A DNA stretch of 64,000 nucleotides, from assembly GCF_036346295.1 (NCBI RefSeq), contig NZ_CP107819.1, forward strand, positions 5,766,001 to 5,830,000, written 5' to 3'. The translations under genes were made by a program, and so were the position numbers. The first letter of the stretch is position 1, and every line of letters starts with the position of its first letter. The notes beneath the pieces were generated by a model that saw only the letters and a program-made list of their open reading frames with translations, ran no database searches and had not been told where the DNA came from. This stretch comes from Streptomyces sp. NBC_00536 (lineage in GTDB: Bacteria; Actinomycetota; Actinomycetes; Streptomycetales; Streptomycetaceae). Below are positions 20,000-28,382 of this stretch, piece after piece.

Positions 20000-20926
20000 G
20001 TGCTGGGTCCCGCGATCCTTGCCGCTTCGCGCAGCGACAAGATGCGCCGCATCGTTTCCGCCGCTCCGGTGACCAAGCCCGTGGTGAACCGGTTCATCCC
20101 GGGCGAGACGGTCGACCAGGTCATCCCGATCGTCGTGGACCTCACGCAGAAGGGCCTGGAGGTCACCCTCGACGTCGTCGGTGAGGACATCACCACCGTC
20201 GAGCAGTCGCACGCCGCCCGCGACGCCTACCTCCAGCTCATCGAGCACCTCGCCGAGCTGGGCCTGGGCGAGACCGTCGAGATGTCGGTCAAGCTCTCCA
20301 TGTTCGGCCAGGCGCTGGAAGGCGGCCACGAGCTGGCCCTCGCCAACGTCCGCCCCGTCGTCGAGGCCGCCGCCGCCATCGGCACCACGGTCACGCTGGA
20401 CGCCGAGGACCACACCACCCTCGACTCGATGTTCGCCATCCACGAGGAACTGCGCCGGGACTTCCCGCAGACCGGCTGCGTGATCCAGGCGTACCTCTTC
20501 CGCACCGAGGCCGACGCCCGCCGCCTGGCCGCCGCCGGCAGCCGCGTCCGGATCGTGAAGGGCGCCTACAAGGAGCCCGCCGAGGTCGCCTACCAGAACA
20601 AGGCCGAGACGGACAAGGCGTACGTCCGCATCCTGAAGACGCTGATGGAGGGCGAGGGCTACCCGATGATCGGGTCCCACGACCCGCGCCTGATCGCCAT
20701 CGCCCAGGAGCTGGCCCGCCAGGCCGGACGCAAGCCCGACGAGTACGAGTTCCAGATGCTGTACGGCATCCGCAGCGACGAGCACCTGCGCCTCGCCGCG
20801 GAGGGCCACCGGATGCGCGTCTACACCGCGTACGGCACGGACTGGTACGGCTACTTCATGCGCCGCCTCGCGGAGAAGCCCGCCAACCTCCTCTTCTTCG
20901 TCCGCTCGATGATCACCAAGAACTAG
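20000..20926 (+). CDS. putB: Proline dehydrogenase
   Basis: FAD-dependent enzyme (308 aa) that oxidises L-proline to delta-1-pyrroline-5-carboxylate, the first step of proline catabolism. Monofunctional PRODH barrel; motifs VKLSMFGQ, VTLDAEDHTT, GCVIQAYLFRTEADARR, RVRIVKGAYKEP and the C-terminal FMRRLAEKPANLLF with paired substrate-binding Arg residues. GTG at 20000 is chosen because GGAGG at 19990-19994 is ideally placed; the frame extends upstream to 19961 but without such a site. It is followed after 51 nt by P5C dehydrogenase. In Streptomyces the two activities are on separate proteins, as here. Confidence 0.93.
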   Translation: MLGPAILAASRSDKMRRIVSAAPVTKPVVNRFIPGETVDQVIPIVVDLTQKGLEVTLDVVGEDITTVEQSHAARDAYLQLIEHLAELGLGETVEMSVKLSMFGQALEGGHELALANVRPVVEAAAAIGTTVTLDAEDHTTLDSMFAIHEELRRDFPQTGCVIQAYLFRTEADARRLAAAGSRVRIVKGAYKEPAEVAYQNKAETDKAYVRILKTLMEGEGYPMIGSHDPRLIAIAQELARQAGRKPDEYEFQMLYGIRSDEHLRLAAEGHRMRVYTAYGTDWYGYFMRRLAEKPANLLFFVRSMITKN

Positions 20927-20977
20927 GCACCCCACTAGTCCAAGGCCCCTTCCCCCAGCTCAAGGAGTCCCCGCCCC

Positions 20978-22609
20978 ATGGATGCTGTGACCCAGGTCCC
21001 CGCGCCGGTCAACGAGCCGGTCCACTCGTACGCCCCCGGCACCCCGGAGCGCGCGCGTCTCGAATTCCAGCTCAAGCAGCTGGCCGAGAACCCGATCGAC
21101 CTGCCGATGACCATCAACGGCGAGAAGCGGATGGGCGGCGGCGACCGCTTCGACGTCGTGCAGCCGCACGACCACAAGTCCGTCATCGGCACCTACGCCA
21201 ACGCCACCCAGGCCGACGCGCAGGAGGCCATCGACGCCGCCCTCGCCGCCGCCCCGGCCTGGCGCGCGATGGACTTCGACGACCGCGCCGCGATCATCCT
21301 GCGCGCCGCCGAGCTGCTGTCCGGCCCGTGGCGCGAGAAGCTGGCCGCTTCCACCATGCTCGGCCAGTCGAAGACCGCCCAGCAGGCCGAGATCGACACC
21401 CCGTGCGAGCTCGTCGACTTCTGGCGCTTCAACGTCCACTTCGCCCGCCAGATCCTGGCCGAGCAGCCGGTCGCGAACTCCGCGGGCGTGTGGAACCGCA
21501 GCGACCACCGCCCGCTCGAAGGTTTCGTCTACGCGATCACGCCGTTCAACTTCACGGCCATCGCGGGCAACCTGCCGACCGCCCCCGCCCTGATGGGCAA
21601 CGTGGTCCTGTGGAAGCCGTCCCCGACCCAGACCCACTCCGCGGTCCTCCTCATGGAGCTGCTGGAGGCCGCCGGTCTGCCCAAGGGCGTCATCAACCTG
21701 GTGACCGGTGACGGCATCGCCGTCTCCGAGGTGGCGCTGAACCACCCCGAGCTGGCCGGCATCCACTTCACCGGCTCGACCAAGACCTTCCAGCACCTGT
21801 GGAAGACGGTCGGCAACAACATCGAGAAGTACAAGTCCTACCCGCGCCTGGTCGGCGAGACCGGCGGCAAGGACTTCGTCGTCGCGCACCCGTCCGCGGA
21901 CCGCGCGATCCTGAAGACCGCCATGACCCGCGGCTCCTTCGAGTTCCAGGGTCAGAAGTGCTCGGCCTCCTCCCGCGCCTACGTTCCGGCCTCGATCTGG
22001 AACGACGGCTTCAAGGAGGAGTTCGCGGCCGAGGTCGACGGCATCACCATGGGTGACGTCCGCGACCTGTCGAACTTCATCGGCGCGGTCATCGACGAGC
22101 GCTCCTTCGCGAAGAACAAGGCCGCGATCGACCGTGCGAAGGCCGACCCGACCTGCGAGATCGTCGCGGGCGGCACGTACGACGACGCGGAGGGCTACTT
22201 CGTCCGCCCGACCGTCATCGCCTGCACCGACCCGGCCAACGAGGTCTTCACGACCGAGTACTTCGGCCCGATCCTCGCCGTCCACGTCTACGAGGACGAG
22301 GCCTTCGACGCGATGCTGGAGCAGATGGAGTCGGTGTCGGCGTACGCGCTGACCGGCGCCGTCATCGCCCAGGACCGCTACGCCGCGGCCGACGCGATGG
22401 AGAAGCTCCGCTTCGCCGCGGGCAACTTCTACATCAACGACAAGTCGACCGGCGCCGTCGTCGGCCAGCAGCCCTTCGGCGGTGGCCGCGCGTCCGGTAC
22501 GAACGACAAGGCGGGCGCGGCCTCCAACCTGCTGCGCTGGACCTCGACCCGCTCCATCAAGGAGACCCTGGTCCCGCCGACCGAGTACGGCTACCCCCAC
22601 ATGGGCTGA
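20978..22609 (+). CDS. pruA: L-glutamate gamma-semialdehyde (1-pyrroline-5-carboxylate) dehydrogenase
   Basis: NAD+-dependent aldehyde dehydrogenase (543 aa) converting P5C/glutamate semialdehyde to glutamate, completing proline catabolism. Core motifs: GFVYAITPFNFTAIAGNLPT, VLWKPSPTQT (cofactor Lys), GIHFTGSTKTFQHLWK, the catalytic Glu in VGETGGKDFV, the catalytic Cys in FQGQKCSASSRAY, and TEYFGPILAVHVY. Length and motifs match the P5C-dehydrogenase subclass (RocA/PruA type). ATG at 20978 follows AAGGAG. Cotranscription with proline dehydrogenase is likely (51-nt gap). A hairpin at 22647-22683 ends the unit. Confidence 0.95.
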   Translation: MDAVTQVPAPVNEPVHSYAPGTPERARLEFQLKQLAENPIDLPMTINGEKRMGGGDRFDVVQPHDHKSVIGTYANATQADAQEAIDAALAAAPAWRAMDFDDRAAIILRAAELLSGPWREKLAASTMLGQSKTAQQAEIDTPCELVDFWRFNVHFARQILAEQPVANSAGVWNRSDHRPLEGFVYAITPFNFTAIAGNLPTAPALMGNVVLWKPSPTQTHSAVLLMELLEAAGLPKGVINLVTGDGIAVSEVALNHPELAGIHFTGSTKTFQHLWKTVGNNIEKYKSYPRLVGETGGKDFVVAHPSADRAILKTAMTRGSFEFQGQKCSASSRAYVPASIWNDGFKEEFAAEVDGITMGDVRDLSNFIGAVIDERSFAKNKAAIDRAKADPTCEIVAGGTYDDAEGYFVRPTVIACTDPANEVFTTEYFGPILAVHVYEDEAFDAMLEQMESVSAYALTGAVIAQDRYAAADAMEKLRFAAGNFYINDKSTGAVVGQQPFGGGRASGTNDKAGAASNLLRWTSTRSIKETLVPPTEYGYPHMG

Positions 22610-22646
22610 GCCCCTCCCGGGCCGCCGACCGGCCCCGCTGAACCCC

Positions 22647-22683
22647 GCCCCCGATCCGGTACCCCCAAGTCCGGAGCGGGGGC
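22647..22683. terminator. Convergent terminator hairpin
   Basis: GCCCCCGATCCGG at 22647-22659 pairs with CCGGAGCGGGGGC at 22671-22683 (12 of 13 positions) between the convergent pruA and MDR-oxidoreductase genes, so it may serve both directions. Confidence 0.7.
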
Positions 22684-22700
22684 GGTCCCAGTTGCACCCC

Positions 22701-23621
22701 CTACGGGACCAGCACCACCTTGCCGAGGTTCTGCCGCGCCTCGATGAGGGCGTGCGCCCGCGCGGCCTCGGCCAGCGGCACCTCGGCGTGCACCGCCGGG
22801 CGCAGGACGCCCCGCTCCCACAGGTCCCACAGCTCGCGCAGCCAGCGGGCGTACACCTCCGGCTTGCCGCGCGCGATCACCGCCATCTGGAAGCCGATCA
22901 CCGACGCGCCGCGCACCAGCAGCTCGTACGCCTCCACCGTGCCGCCGCCGGAGCTGAAGGCCACCAGCCGGCCGCCCGGGGCGAGCGCGCGGACGGCGGG
23001 GCCGAGCAGCTCGCCGCCGACCCCGTCGAGGATCACGTCGTACGGGTCCCCCCAGTCGGCCGCGTCGTACGTCACGACCTCGTCGGCGCCCAGGGCACGC
23101 ACGAAATCCGCCTTGGCGGGGCTGCCGACCGCAGCGACCACCCGCTTCGCGCCCCCCGCCCGGGCGTACTGCAGGGCCAGCGAACCGACCGCGCTCGCGG
23201 CGGCGGTGACCAGCACCGACCCGCCCGGCTCGGGCGCGCCCGCCTCGTAGGCCCCGCGCGCCACCAGCCCGCTGCGGACCAGGGCGACCGCGGTGGCGGC
23301 GCTCGCCGCGTCCGGGATCCGGGAGGCGAAGGCGGCCGGTACGACGGCGTATTCGGCGTAGGCGTGCGAGAAGCACAGCCCCGTCACCCGCTCCCCGACG
23401 GCGAAGTCCACGCCGTCGCCGACGGCCTCCACGACGCCCGCCACCTCGCCGCCGAGCGGCACCGGGCCGTCGCCTTCGCGGACCTTGCGGACGGTCGGCA
23501 GGGTCACCCCGATGGCCTCGGCGCGGATCAGCAGCTCCCCGGGACCGGGAACGGGCACCTGCGCCCGCTCGGTGAACAGCACCTCGGGACCACCGTTGAC
23601 CTCGAACCGGACGCGCAGCAT
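22701..23621 (-). CDS. Zinc-independent MDR (quinone oxidoreductase-like) protein
   Basis: 306-aa medium-chain reductase of the quinone oxidoreductase type, which transfers hydride from NADPH to quinones or enones. N-terminal GroES-like fold (VPVPGPGELLIRAEAIGVTL, GGEVAGVVEAVGDGV), then a Rossmann domain with VLVTAAASAVGSLALQYARA and the block DEVVTYDAADWGDPYDVILD leading to DGVGGELLG. Zinc ligands are absent. The start at 23621 gives MLRVRFEVNGGPEVL, the typical first strand; the frame is open upstream to 23654 without support. Divergent from the hypothetical gene at 23837. Substrate not predictable. Confidence 0.88.
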   Translation of the reverse strand: MLRVRFEVNGGPEVLFTERAQVPVPGPGELLIRAEAIGVTLPTVRKVREGDGPVPLGGEVAGVVEAVGDGVDFAVGERVTGLCFSHAYAEYAVVPAAFASRIPDAASAATAVALVRSGLVARGAYEAGAPEPGGSVLVTAAASAVGSLALQYARAGGAKRVVAAVGSPAKADFVRALGADEVVTYDAADWGDPYDVILDGVGGELLGPAVRALAPGGRLVAFSSGGGTVEAYELLVRGASVIGFQMAVIARGKPEVYARWLRELWDLWERGVLRPAVHAEVPLAEAARAHALIEARQNLGKVVLVP

Positions 23622-23688
23622 GGGACTCCCTGATCGAATTCTTGGACGCCCCACGATAGGCGGGAACTCTTGCTAGCCTGGAACGAGT

Positions 23689-23705
23689 TGTCGCGTACGG
23701 CGACA
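23689..23705. repeat. Palindrome in the 23.6-kb divergent promoter region
   Basis: TGTCGC-gtacg-GCGACA, a perfect 6+6 inverted repeat with a 5-nt centre, sits between the divergent genes at 23621 and 23837, 10 nt after a possible -10 (TAGCCT, 23674-23679) for the rightward gene. It could be an operator or an RNA hairpin in the 5' leader. Confidence 0.45.
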
Positions 23706-23836
23706 CGCTCCAGCACCCGGGCCCGGCAGCCGGGGGAGCGAAGGGCTCTCACGAGTTCCCGTGCGGGGTGGGTTTCCACGACCAGGAGATACGCAGCCTC
23801 TACGCGTCCGTGCCGGGACGGGGGCCGAGGAGACGT

Positions 23837-24691
23837 ATGTCCCGGCGCACCGACAACCGCCACCGCGCGGCCACCCTCTGCCGCGAGGCCACCGGCCTGC
23901 CGCACCACGTCTGCCTGCGGTGGGCCGCCGAAGGCCTGATCTCGCGGGGCCAGCCCGTCCCCGACGCGGAAAGCCCCGCGCAGCGGGCCTTCGAAGCCCG
24001 GGTGGCGCTGGTGCTGGTCTATGCCATGCGGGCCGGGGCGCGGCTCGGGATCACGGCGGTGCGGCCCACGCCCTCCGGGCTCGGGATCGAGCTGCACCCG
24101 GACCTGTCGCCCGGGGTGTTCGCGGCGCTGATGCCGAGGGTCGATCCCGGATCCGGAGATCTCGAAGGGGTGCCGGGCCTCCGGCTGGAGCACCGGCGCG
24201 ACGGGCTCCACCTGTGCTGCGTGGCGAGCGGTGGTGCCATCCGCATCCTGCAGTCCGTGCCCGCCTGGCGGCAGCCCCTGCCCCGAGGGCGCATGGTCTA
24301 CGTGGGCCGTCGCGTCGACATCCCGCTGCACAGCGCCGAGCGGGCGCGGCTCGACGACTGGGCCGACGGACCGGCCGCCCGGGACTGGCTGCTCAGCCGC
24401 CTCCTGCGGCGTCCGCTGCTGGTCAACGCGGCAGACGTGGTGCTCGGATGGGCCCACGGCCGCGGCTACGGCCACAGTGACGGTCAGCCGTACGGGTACG
24501 GGGACCTCGTCATCGAGTGGTGCTGTGACCGGGGTGTCGCGGAGCTGGAGGGGCGGCTCCGGCGGAGCGGACTCGCCACCGCGCCCCCGGGGATCGGTCC
24601 CGGTGACCCACCGGTTCCCGGGGTCATCGCCCTGGAGAACGCCAGGGTCGTCCTGCGCAGGATCATCCGGCATGAGTGTGCCGCGTGCTGA
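23837..24691 (+). CDS. Hypothetical protein, conserved-looking, 284 aa
   Basis: I do not recognise a family. The N-terminus MSRRTDNRHRAATLCREATG followed by LPHHVCLRWAAEGLIS looks like a small helical, Arg-rich segment with two Cys; the middle and C-terminus mix beta-type hydrophobic stretches (GLHLCCVASGGAIRIL, MVYVGRRVDIPLHS) and a Gly/Tyr-rich patch (GRGYGHSDGQPYGYGD). No signal peptide or membrane segment is obvious. ATG at 23837 is preceded by GAGGAG, giving clear preference over the upstream ATG at 23768. Its end overlaps the small ORF at 24676 by 16 nt. Likely cytoplasmic; role unknown. Confidence 0.75.
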   Translation: MSRRTDNRHRAATLCREATGLPHHVCLRWAAEGLISRGQPVPDAESPAQRAFEARVALVLVYAMRAGARLGITAVRPTPSGLGIELHPDLSPGVFAALMPRVDPGSGDLEGVPGLRLEHRRDGLHLCCVASGGAIRILQSVPAWRQPLPRGRMVYVGRRVDIPLHSAERARLDDWADGPAARDWLLSRLLRRPLLVNAADVVLGWAHGRGYGHSDGQPYGYGDLVIEWCCDRGVAELEGRLRRSGLATAPPGIGPGDPPVPGVIALENARVVLRRIIRHECAAC

Positions 24692-24882
24692 CCGGAGCGC
24701 TGCTGGCGGCGGCCGTGTTCGGGGTGGCCAAGGTGGTGCGGGACGTGGTCCTGCTGAGGCAGCTGCGCGCGGCCATGGCGGAGTGCTCGCCCGAGGACCG
24801 CGCGCGGATCTGCCTGCGCATGGCCGGGGCGCTGGGCGGGTTCGGCGGGCGGGAGGCACCGCCCGCCGAAACGGGCCCCTAG
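24676..24882 (+). CDS. Small hypothetical membrane protein
   Basis: 68-aa ORF beginning GTG at 24676, overlapping the end of the upstream gene by 16 nt. One hydrophobic segment (LTGALLAAAVFGVAKVV, residues ~5-22) precedes an Arg-rich helix with ECSPEDRARICLRMAGALGG. GTG at 24685 is an alternative start. Overlap with the upstream gene and normal third-position GC support translation; its 3' end overlaps the stop of the convergent nitroreductase by 4 nt. Function unknown; could be spurious. Confidence 0.5.
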   Translation: MCRVLTGALLAAAVFGVAKVVRDVVLLRQLRAAMAECSPEDRARICLRMAGALGGFGGREAPPAETGP

Positions 24883-25580
24883 ATCTCCACCATGACCTGG
24901 TCCAGGGACTTGCGCAGGAGGTCGGGGACCTCGCAGTCGTCGGCGGGGTAGCCGACGGGGATGACCGCGAAGGCCTTCTCGTTCTCCGGGCGGCGCAGCA
25001 CGTGGCTCAGGAAGCGCATCGGGCTCGGGGTGTGGATCAGGGCCGCCAGCCCGCTCAGGTGCAGGGCGGACAGCAGCATGCCGACCGCTATGCCGACCGA
25101 CTCGTCGACGTAGTAGTGCTTGCGCTTGGTGCCGTCCGGGCCGAGCCAGTACCGCTGCTGGAAGACCACGATCAGCGCGGGCGCGTCGGTGAGGTGCGTC
25201 TTGACCGCGTCCGTGCCCAGCGGGCGCAGCGCGGCGAGCCATTCGTCGCCGAGCCGGCCGTCGTAGGACAGGAGTTCCTCCTGTTCGGCGGCGTCCCGGA
25301 TCTGGCGGCGCACCTCCGGGTCCTTGACCAGGACGAAGGTCCACGGCTGCTGGTGCGCCCCGGACGGCGCGGTCGCGGCGCAGGCGATCGCGTCCCGGAC
25401 GGCCTGCTCGGGCACGGGCTCGGCGGAGAAGTGGCGCACGGTCCGCCGCTGGTCCATCCGCTCCCGCAACTCGGCGGCCCGCGCGAGGGTTTCGGGGGCG
25501 GGCATCCGCTCGGGCCGGTAGGCGACGGGGCGGTAGGGCTCGCCGTGGGTGGGGGTCCATTGCTGGGTCTGAGAGGACAT
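24879..25580 (-). CDS. Nitroreductase-fold flavoprotein, iodotyrosine deiodinase-like
   Basis: 233-aa FMN-dependent nitroreductase-superfamily protein. RRTVRHFSAEPVPEQAVRDA and ATAPSGAHQQPWTFVLV are the phosphate/FMN-binding blocks; DESVGIAVGMLLSALHLSGL and HTPSPMRFLSHVLRRPENE followed by KAFAVIPVGYPA are the C-terminal FMN and dimer elements. The ending EVPDLLRKSLDQVMVEI resembles the C-terminus of iodotyrosine deiodinases (VPDL.RK.LDQ.MV), from memory of that family. The active-site lid region (AEQEELLSYDGRLGDEWLAA) is the expected site for substrate-specific residues. It may reductively dehalogenate halotyrosines or be a general nitro/quinone reductase. Confidence 0.88.
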   Translation of the reverse strand: MSSQTQQWTPTHGEPYRPVAYRPERMPAPETLARAAELRERMDQRRTVRHFSAEPVPEQAVRDAIACAATAPSGAHQQPWTFVLVKDPEVRRQIRDAAEQEELLSYDGRLGDEWLAALRPLGTDAVKTHLTDAPALIVVFQQRYWLGPDGTKRKHYYVDESVGIAVGMLLSALHLSGLAALIHTPSPMRFLSHVLRRPENEKAFAVIPVGYPADDCEVPDLLRKSLDQVMVEI

Positions 25581-25684
25581 GCGCCGAGTCTGCCGAGGCC
25601 GCGCCCGTCCCGGCCAGCACCGCGTCGGCCGATTCCGGCCGGTGCGGACCGCTTCGGTGTCCGCAATGCGGGTACGGTCCCCGT

Positions 25685-26221
25685 ATGAGCGTACGGGTCG
25701 TGCACACCGCCGCCCTGGCCGACGGCGAGCTGGGCGAGGTGCGCGCGCTGCTCGACGGCGCCTTCGACGGGGACTTCGGCGACCTGGACTTCGAGCACGC
25801 GCTCGGCGGGATGCACGCCCTGGCGTACGAGGGGGAGCGGATCGTCGCGCACGGCAGCGTCGTCATGCGCCGGGTGGTGCACCGCGGCCGGTCCCTGCGG
25901 ACCGGGTACGTCGAGGCCGTGGCCGTGCGGCCGGAGTGCCGCCGCCGGGGGCTGGGCGCGGGGATCGTGGCCGCCCTGGAGGGGGTGGTCGCGGGGGCCT
26001 ACGTACTCGGGGCGCTCTCGGCGTCCGAGCAGGGGGCCGCCCTGTACGCGGGCCGGGGCTGGCGGGTGTGGGGCGGGGAGATCGGGGTCCTGGGGCCCGG
26101 CGGGCCCGAGCGGCTCGCCGGGGAGGAGGGGTCGACGTACGTGTGGGTGCCGCCCGGAGGGGTCCGGCTGGACCACGCCGGGCGGCTCGACTTCGACTGG
26201 CGCGACGGGGACGTCCTCTAG
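25685..26221 (+). CDS. GNAT acetyltransferase resembling aminoglycoside 2'-N-acetyltransferase AAC(2')
   Basis: 178-aa acetyl-CoA-dependent N-acetyltransferase. Compared from memory with mycobacterial AAC(2')-I, several blocks match in order: GAFDGDFGDLDFEHALGGMH (cf. GAF.GDF...D.EH.LGGMHA), RTGYVEAVAVRPECRRRGLG (acetyl-CoA loop), GAYVLGALSASEQGAALYAG then RGWRVWGG, and the ending DWRDGDVL. Length equals the family. AAC(2') enzymes acetylate the 2'-amine of aminoglycosides such as gentamicin and may also act in envelope metabolism. There is no SD; TACGGT (25671-25676) lies 8 nt before ATG at 25685, suggesting a leaderless mRNA. Activity is untested; a chromosomal, intrinsic role is likely. 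Confidence 0.85.
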   Translation: MSVRVVHTAALADGELGEVRALLDGAFDGDFGDLDFEHALGGMHALAYEGERIVAHGSVVMRRVVHRGRSLRTGYVEAVAVRPECRRRGLGAGIVAALEGVVAGAYVLGALSASEQGAALYAGRGWRVWGGEIGVLGPGGPERLAGEEGSTYVWVPPGGVRLDHAGRLDFDWRDGDVL

Positions 26222-26240
26222 GACGCCCCGGCCCGGCCGG

Positions 26241-28265
26241 TCAGCCGCTGATGCTGGGGGCGCCGGTCTCGATGTGGCCCGTGTAGCGGCGCGACCAGGT
26301 GCCGTCGGAGTCCGCGAGGATGGTGAAGTCGTACCAGCCGTTCGAGTAAGCCACCGCGTTCCAGAAGTCCTCGCGCGAGGAGTTGGCGGGCACCGTGTAG
26401 GTCCAGGGACCGTCCGCGCGGTAGGCGTTGGAGCGGACGGTGAAGGTGACCGGCGAGGCCGAGGTGTTGGTCAGCTTGAAGTAGATCGCGGTCTTGCCGG
26501 AGCCGGGCTCGGTCGCGAAGCGGGCCGCGGCCTCGATCGACTTGCCCGCCTTCGACGTGTCGCCGATGAACCGGCGCAGGAAGCGGTTCGGGCCGACCAT
26601 CGAGAGGTCGTACTTGCCGGAGCCGCTGCCGAGGCCGATGTTGAAGTAGTCGGTCGCGACGCCGCCCGGGTCGACGGTGTACTCCCAGGACGCGGTGTCG
26701 CGGTACTGGTGGGGGCGGATCTGGAAGTGCGCCGCGCTCTTCGCCTCGGCGCCCTGGTTGGTCATCGAGAACCAGGCCAGGATCTTGCCCGCGGCACCGA
26801 ACTCGAAGCGGTCGAGGTTGCCGTTCACCTGGTACGGCAGGGCGCGCGCCGGGCGGGTCCCCGCCTCCTGCACGGGCAGGGCGTTGTCCTGGGGGGCCGG
26901 GTTGGTCAGCGGGCCGCAGGTCGACTGCCCGATCACCTTCGCGGTGGAGGGGAGGCCGGACGGGACCCCGTAGACCGGGTGGGCGAAGTCGAAGACGCCG
27001 GTCAGGTCGCCGGTCACCTTGCGGCGCCAGTCGCTGATGTTGGGACAGGTGGCCGGGGTGCCGAGGGCCGCGGTCCACGTCTCCATGAACTGGAGCACCG
27101 AGGTGTGGTCGAAGACCTCGGAGCTGACCCAGCCGCCGCGGGTCCACGGGGACATCACGATCATCGGGACGCGGAAGCCCAGGCCGATCGGGGTGCCGTC
27201 GATGTACTCGCCGGGGGTGCCGGGCGGGGCGACCGGCGGCGGGACGTGGTCGAAGAAGCCGTCGTTCTCGTCGTAGTTGAGGAAGAGGACGGTCGAGTCG
27301 AAGACCTCGGGGTTCGCGGCGAGCGCGCGGTACACGAGGTCCACGAAGTGCGCGCCGTCGGCGGGCGGGGCGTACGGGTGCTCGGAGAACGCCTCGTTGG
27401 CCACGACCCAGGAGACCTGGGGGAGGGTGCCCGCGACCACGTCGGCGCGGATGGCGGCCGCGATGTCGTCGGGGGTGGAGCCGGTGACCTTGGGCACCGA
27501 GCCCATGCCCCGGTCCCACAGCGGGTCGCCGGGCTTGGCGTCGGTGAACTTCTTGAAGTAAGCCAGGGCGTTGTCGCCGTAGTTGTCCTGGGCGTTCTGG
27601 TAGACCTTCCAGCTCATGCCCGCGCGCTGGAGGGCCTCCGCGTAGGTCTCCCAGGTCAGCCCGGACTCGTCGCCGCCGTCCTTGCTGCCCGAGTCGACCT
27701 TGCCGCTCCACAGGAAGGTGCGGTTGGGGCCGGTGGCGCTGAGGGTGGAGCAGAAGTAGGCGTCGCAGATGGTGTAATTGTCGGCGAGGCCGTAGTGGAA
27801 GGGTATGTCGCCGCGGTCGAGGTAGCCGAGGGTGCGGGTGTTGCCGACGCCGGTGACGAAGTTGTCCAGCCGGCCCTTGTTCCAGGCCGCGTGCTGCGAG
27901 GACCAGCTGTGCGGCAGGTCGCCGTTGCACTGGGCGAGGGTCTCCCCGTCGACGCCGCCGACGGCCGGGGTGGAGCTGAGCTTCCACGGGTACTGGCGGC
28001 CGCCCCAGTTGGGCTGGTTGAACATGCCCCAGCCGCCCGGGATGTTGCCCGCGGCGCGGTCGCCGAAGCCCCGGACGCCCTTCAGCTTGCCGAAGTAGTG
28101 GTCGAAGCTGCGGTTCTCCTGCATGAGGATCACCACGTGCTTCACATCGGTGATCGTGCCGGTCGCGGCGGCCGCGGCTGCCGTCGCCGTGAGCGGGGGC
28201 AGGGCCGCCCCCGCCATCAGCCCGGCGCCGATACCCACGAATCCTCTGCGGCTGATCGGAGTCAC
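26241..28265 (-). CDS. Tat-secreted phosphocholine-specific phospholipase C
   Basis: Secreted phosphodiesterase of 674 aa that would hydrolyse phosphatidylcholine or sphingomyelin-type lipids to release phosphocholine. A twin-arginine signal starts TPISRRGFVGIGAGLMAGAA. The phosphoesterase domain opens with VVILMQENRSFDHYFGKLKG and contains DNYTICDAYFCSTLSATGPN; two C-terminal beta-rich repeats (near 26.9-26.7 kb and 26.5-26.3 kb) are the usual DUF756-type domains. GTG at 28265 has GGGGAG upstream and places RR normally; an ORF start at 28301 does not. A PHO-box-like triple repeat lies 80 bp upstream, so phosphate-starvation control is probable. Confidence 0.93.
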   Translation of the reverse strand: MTPISRRGFVGIGAGLMAGAALPPLTATAAAAAATGTITDVKHVVILMQENRSFDHYFGKLKGVRGFGDRAAGNIPGGWGMFNQPNWGGRQYPWKLSSTPAVGGVDGETLAQCNGDLPHSWSSQHAAWNKGRLDNFVTGVGNTRTLGYLDRGDIPFHYGLADNYTICDAYFCSTLSATGPNRTFLWSGKVDSGSKDGGDESGLTWETYAEALQRAGMSWKVYQNAQDNYGDNALAYFKKFTDAKPGDPLWDRGMGSVPKVTGSTPDDIAAAIRADVVAGTLPQVSWVVANEAFSEHPYAPPADGAHFVDLVYRALAANPEVFDSTVLFLNYDENDGFFDHVPPPVAPPGTPGEYIDGTPIGLGFRVPMIVMSPWTRGGWVSSEVFDHTSVLQFMETWTAALGTPATCPNISDWRRKVTGDLTGVFDFAHPVYGVPSGLPSTAKVIGQSTCGPLTNPAPQDNALPVQEAGTRPARALPYQVNGNLDRFEFGAAGKILAWFSMTNQGAEAKSAAHFQIRPHQYRDTASWEYTVDPGGVATDYFNIGLGSGSGKYDLSMVGPNRFLRRFIGDTSKAGKSIEAAARFATEPGSGKTAIYFKLTNTSASPVTFTVRSNAYRADGPWTYTVPANSSREDFWNAVAYSNGWYDFTILADSDGTWSRRYTGHIETGAPSISG

Positions 28266-28345
28266 TGGCCACCACTCCCCACTCGGGTGCCCTGTCGGCA
28301 CGTCAGCCGCAAGAGTGGCGGCGCGGGGTTCAAAGGTCTACAGCC

Positions 28346-28378
28346 GTGCGGTAAGAGTTCGGTGAACTTCAGGTGGTG
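28346..28378 (-). promoter_or_regulatory. PHO-box-like triple 11-nt direct repeat upstream of phospholipase C
   Basis: On the minus strand the 33 nt divide into three 11-mers: CACCACCTGAA, GTTCACCGAAC and TCTTACCGCAC. Streptomycete PhoP binds 11-nt direct-repeat units with a GTTCACC core (established); the central unit matches the core exactly and the outer ones keep ACC in register. It sits ~80 bp before the GTG of a phosphodiester-cleaving secreted enzyme. Confidence 0.6.
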
Positions 28379-28382
28379 GGAT

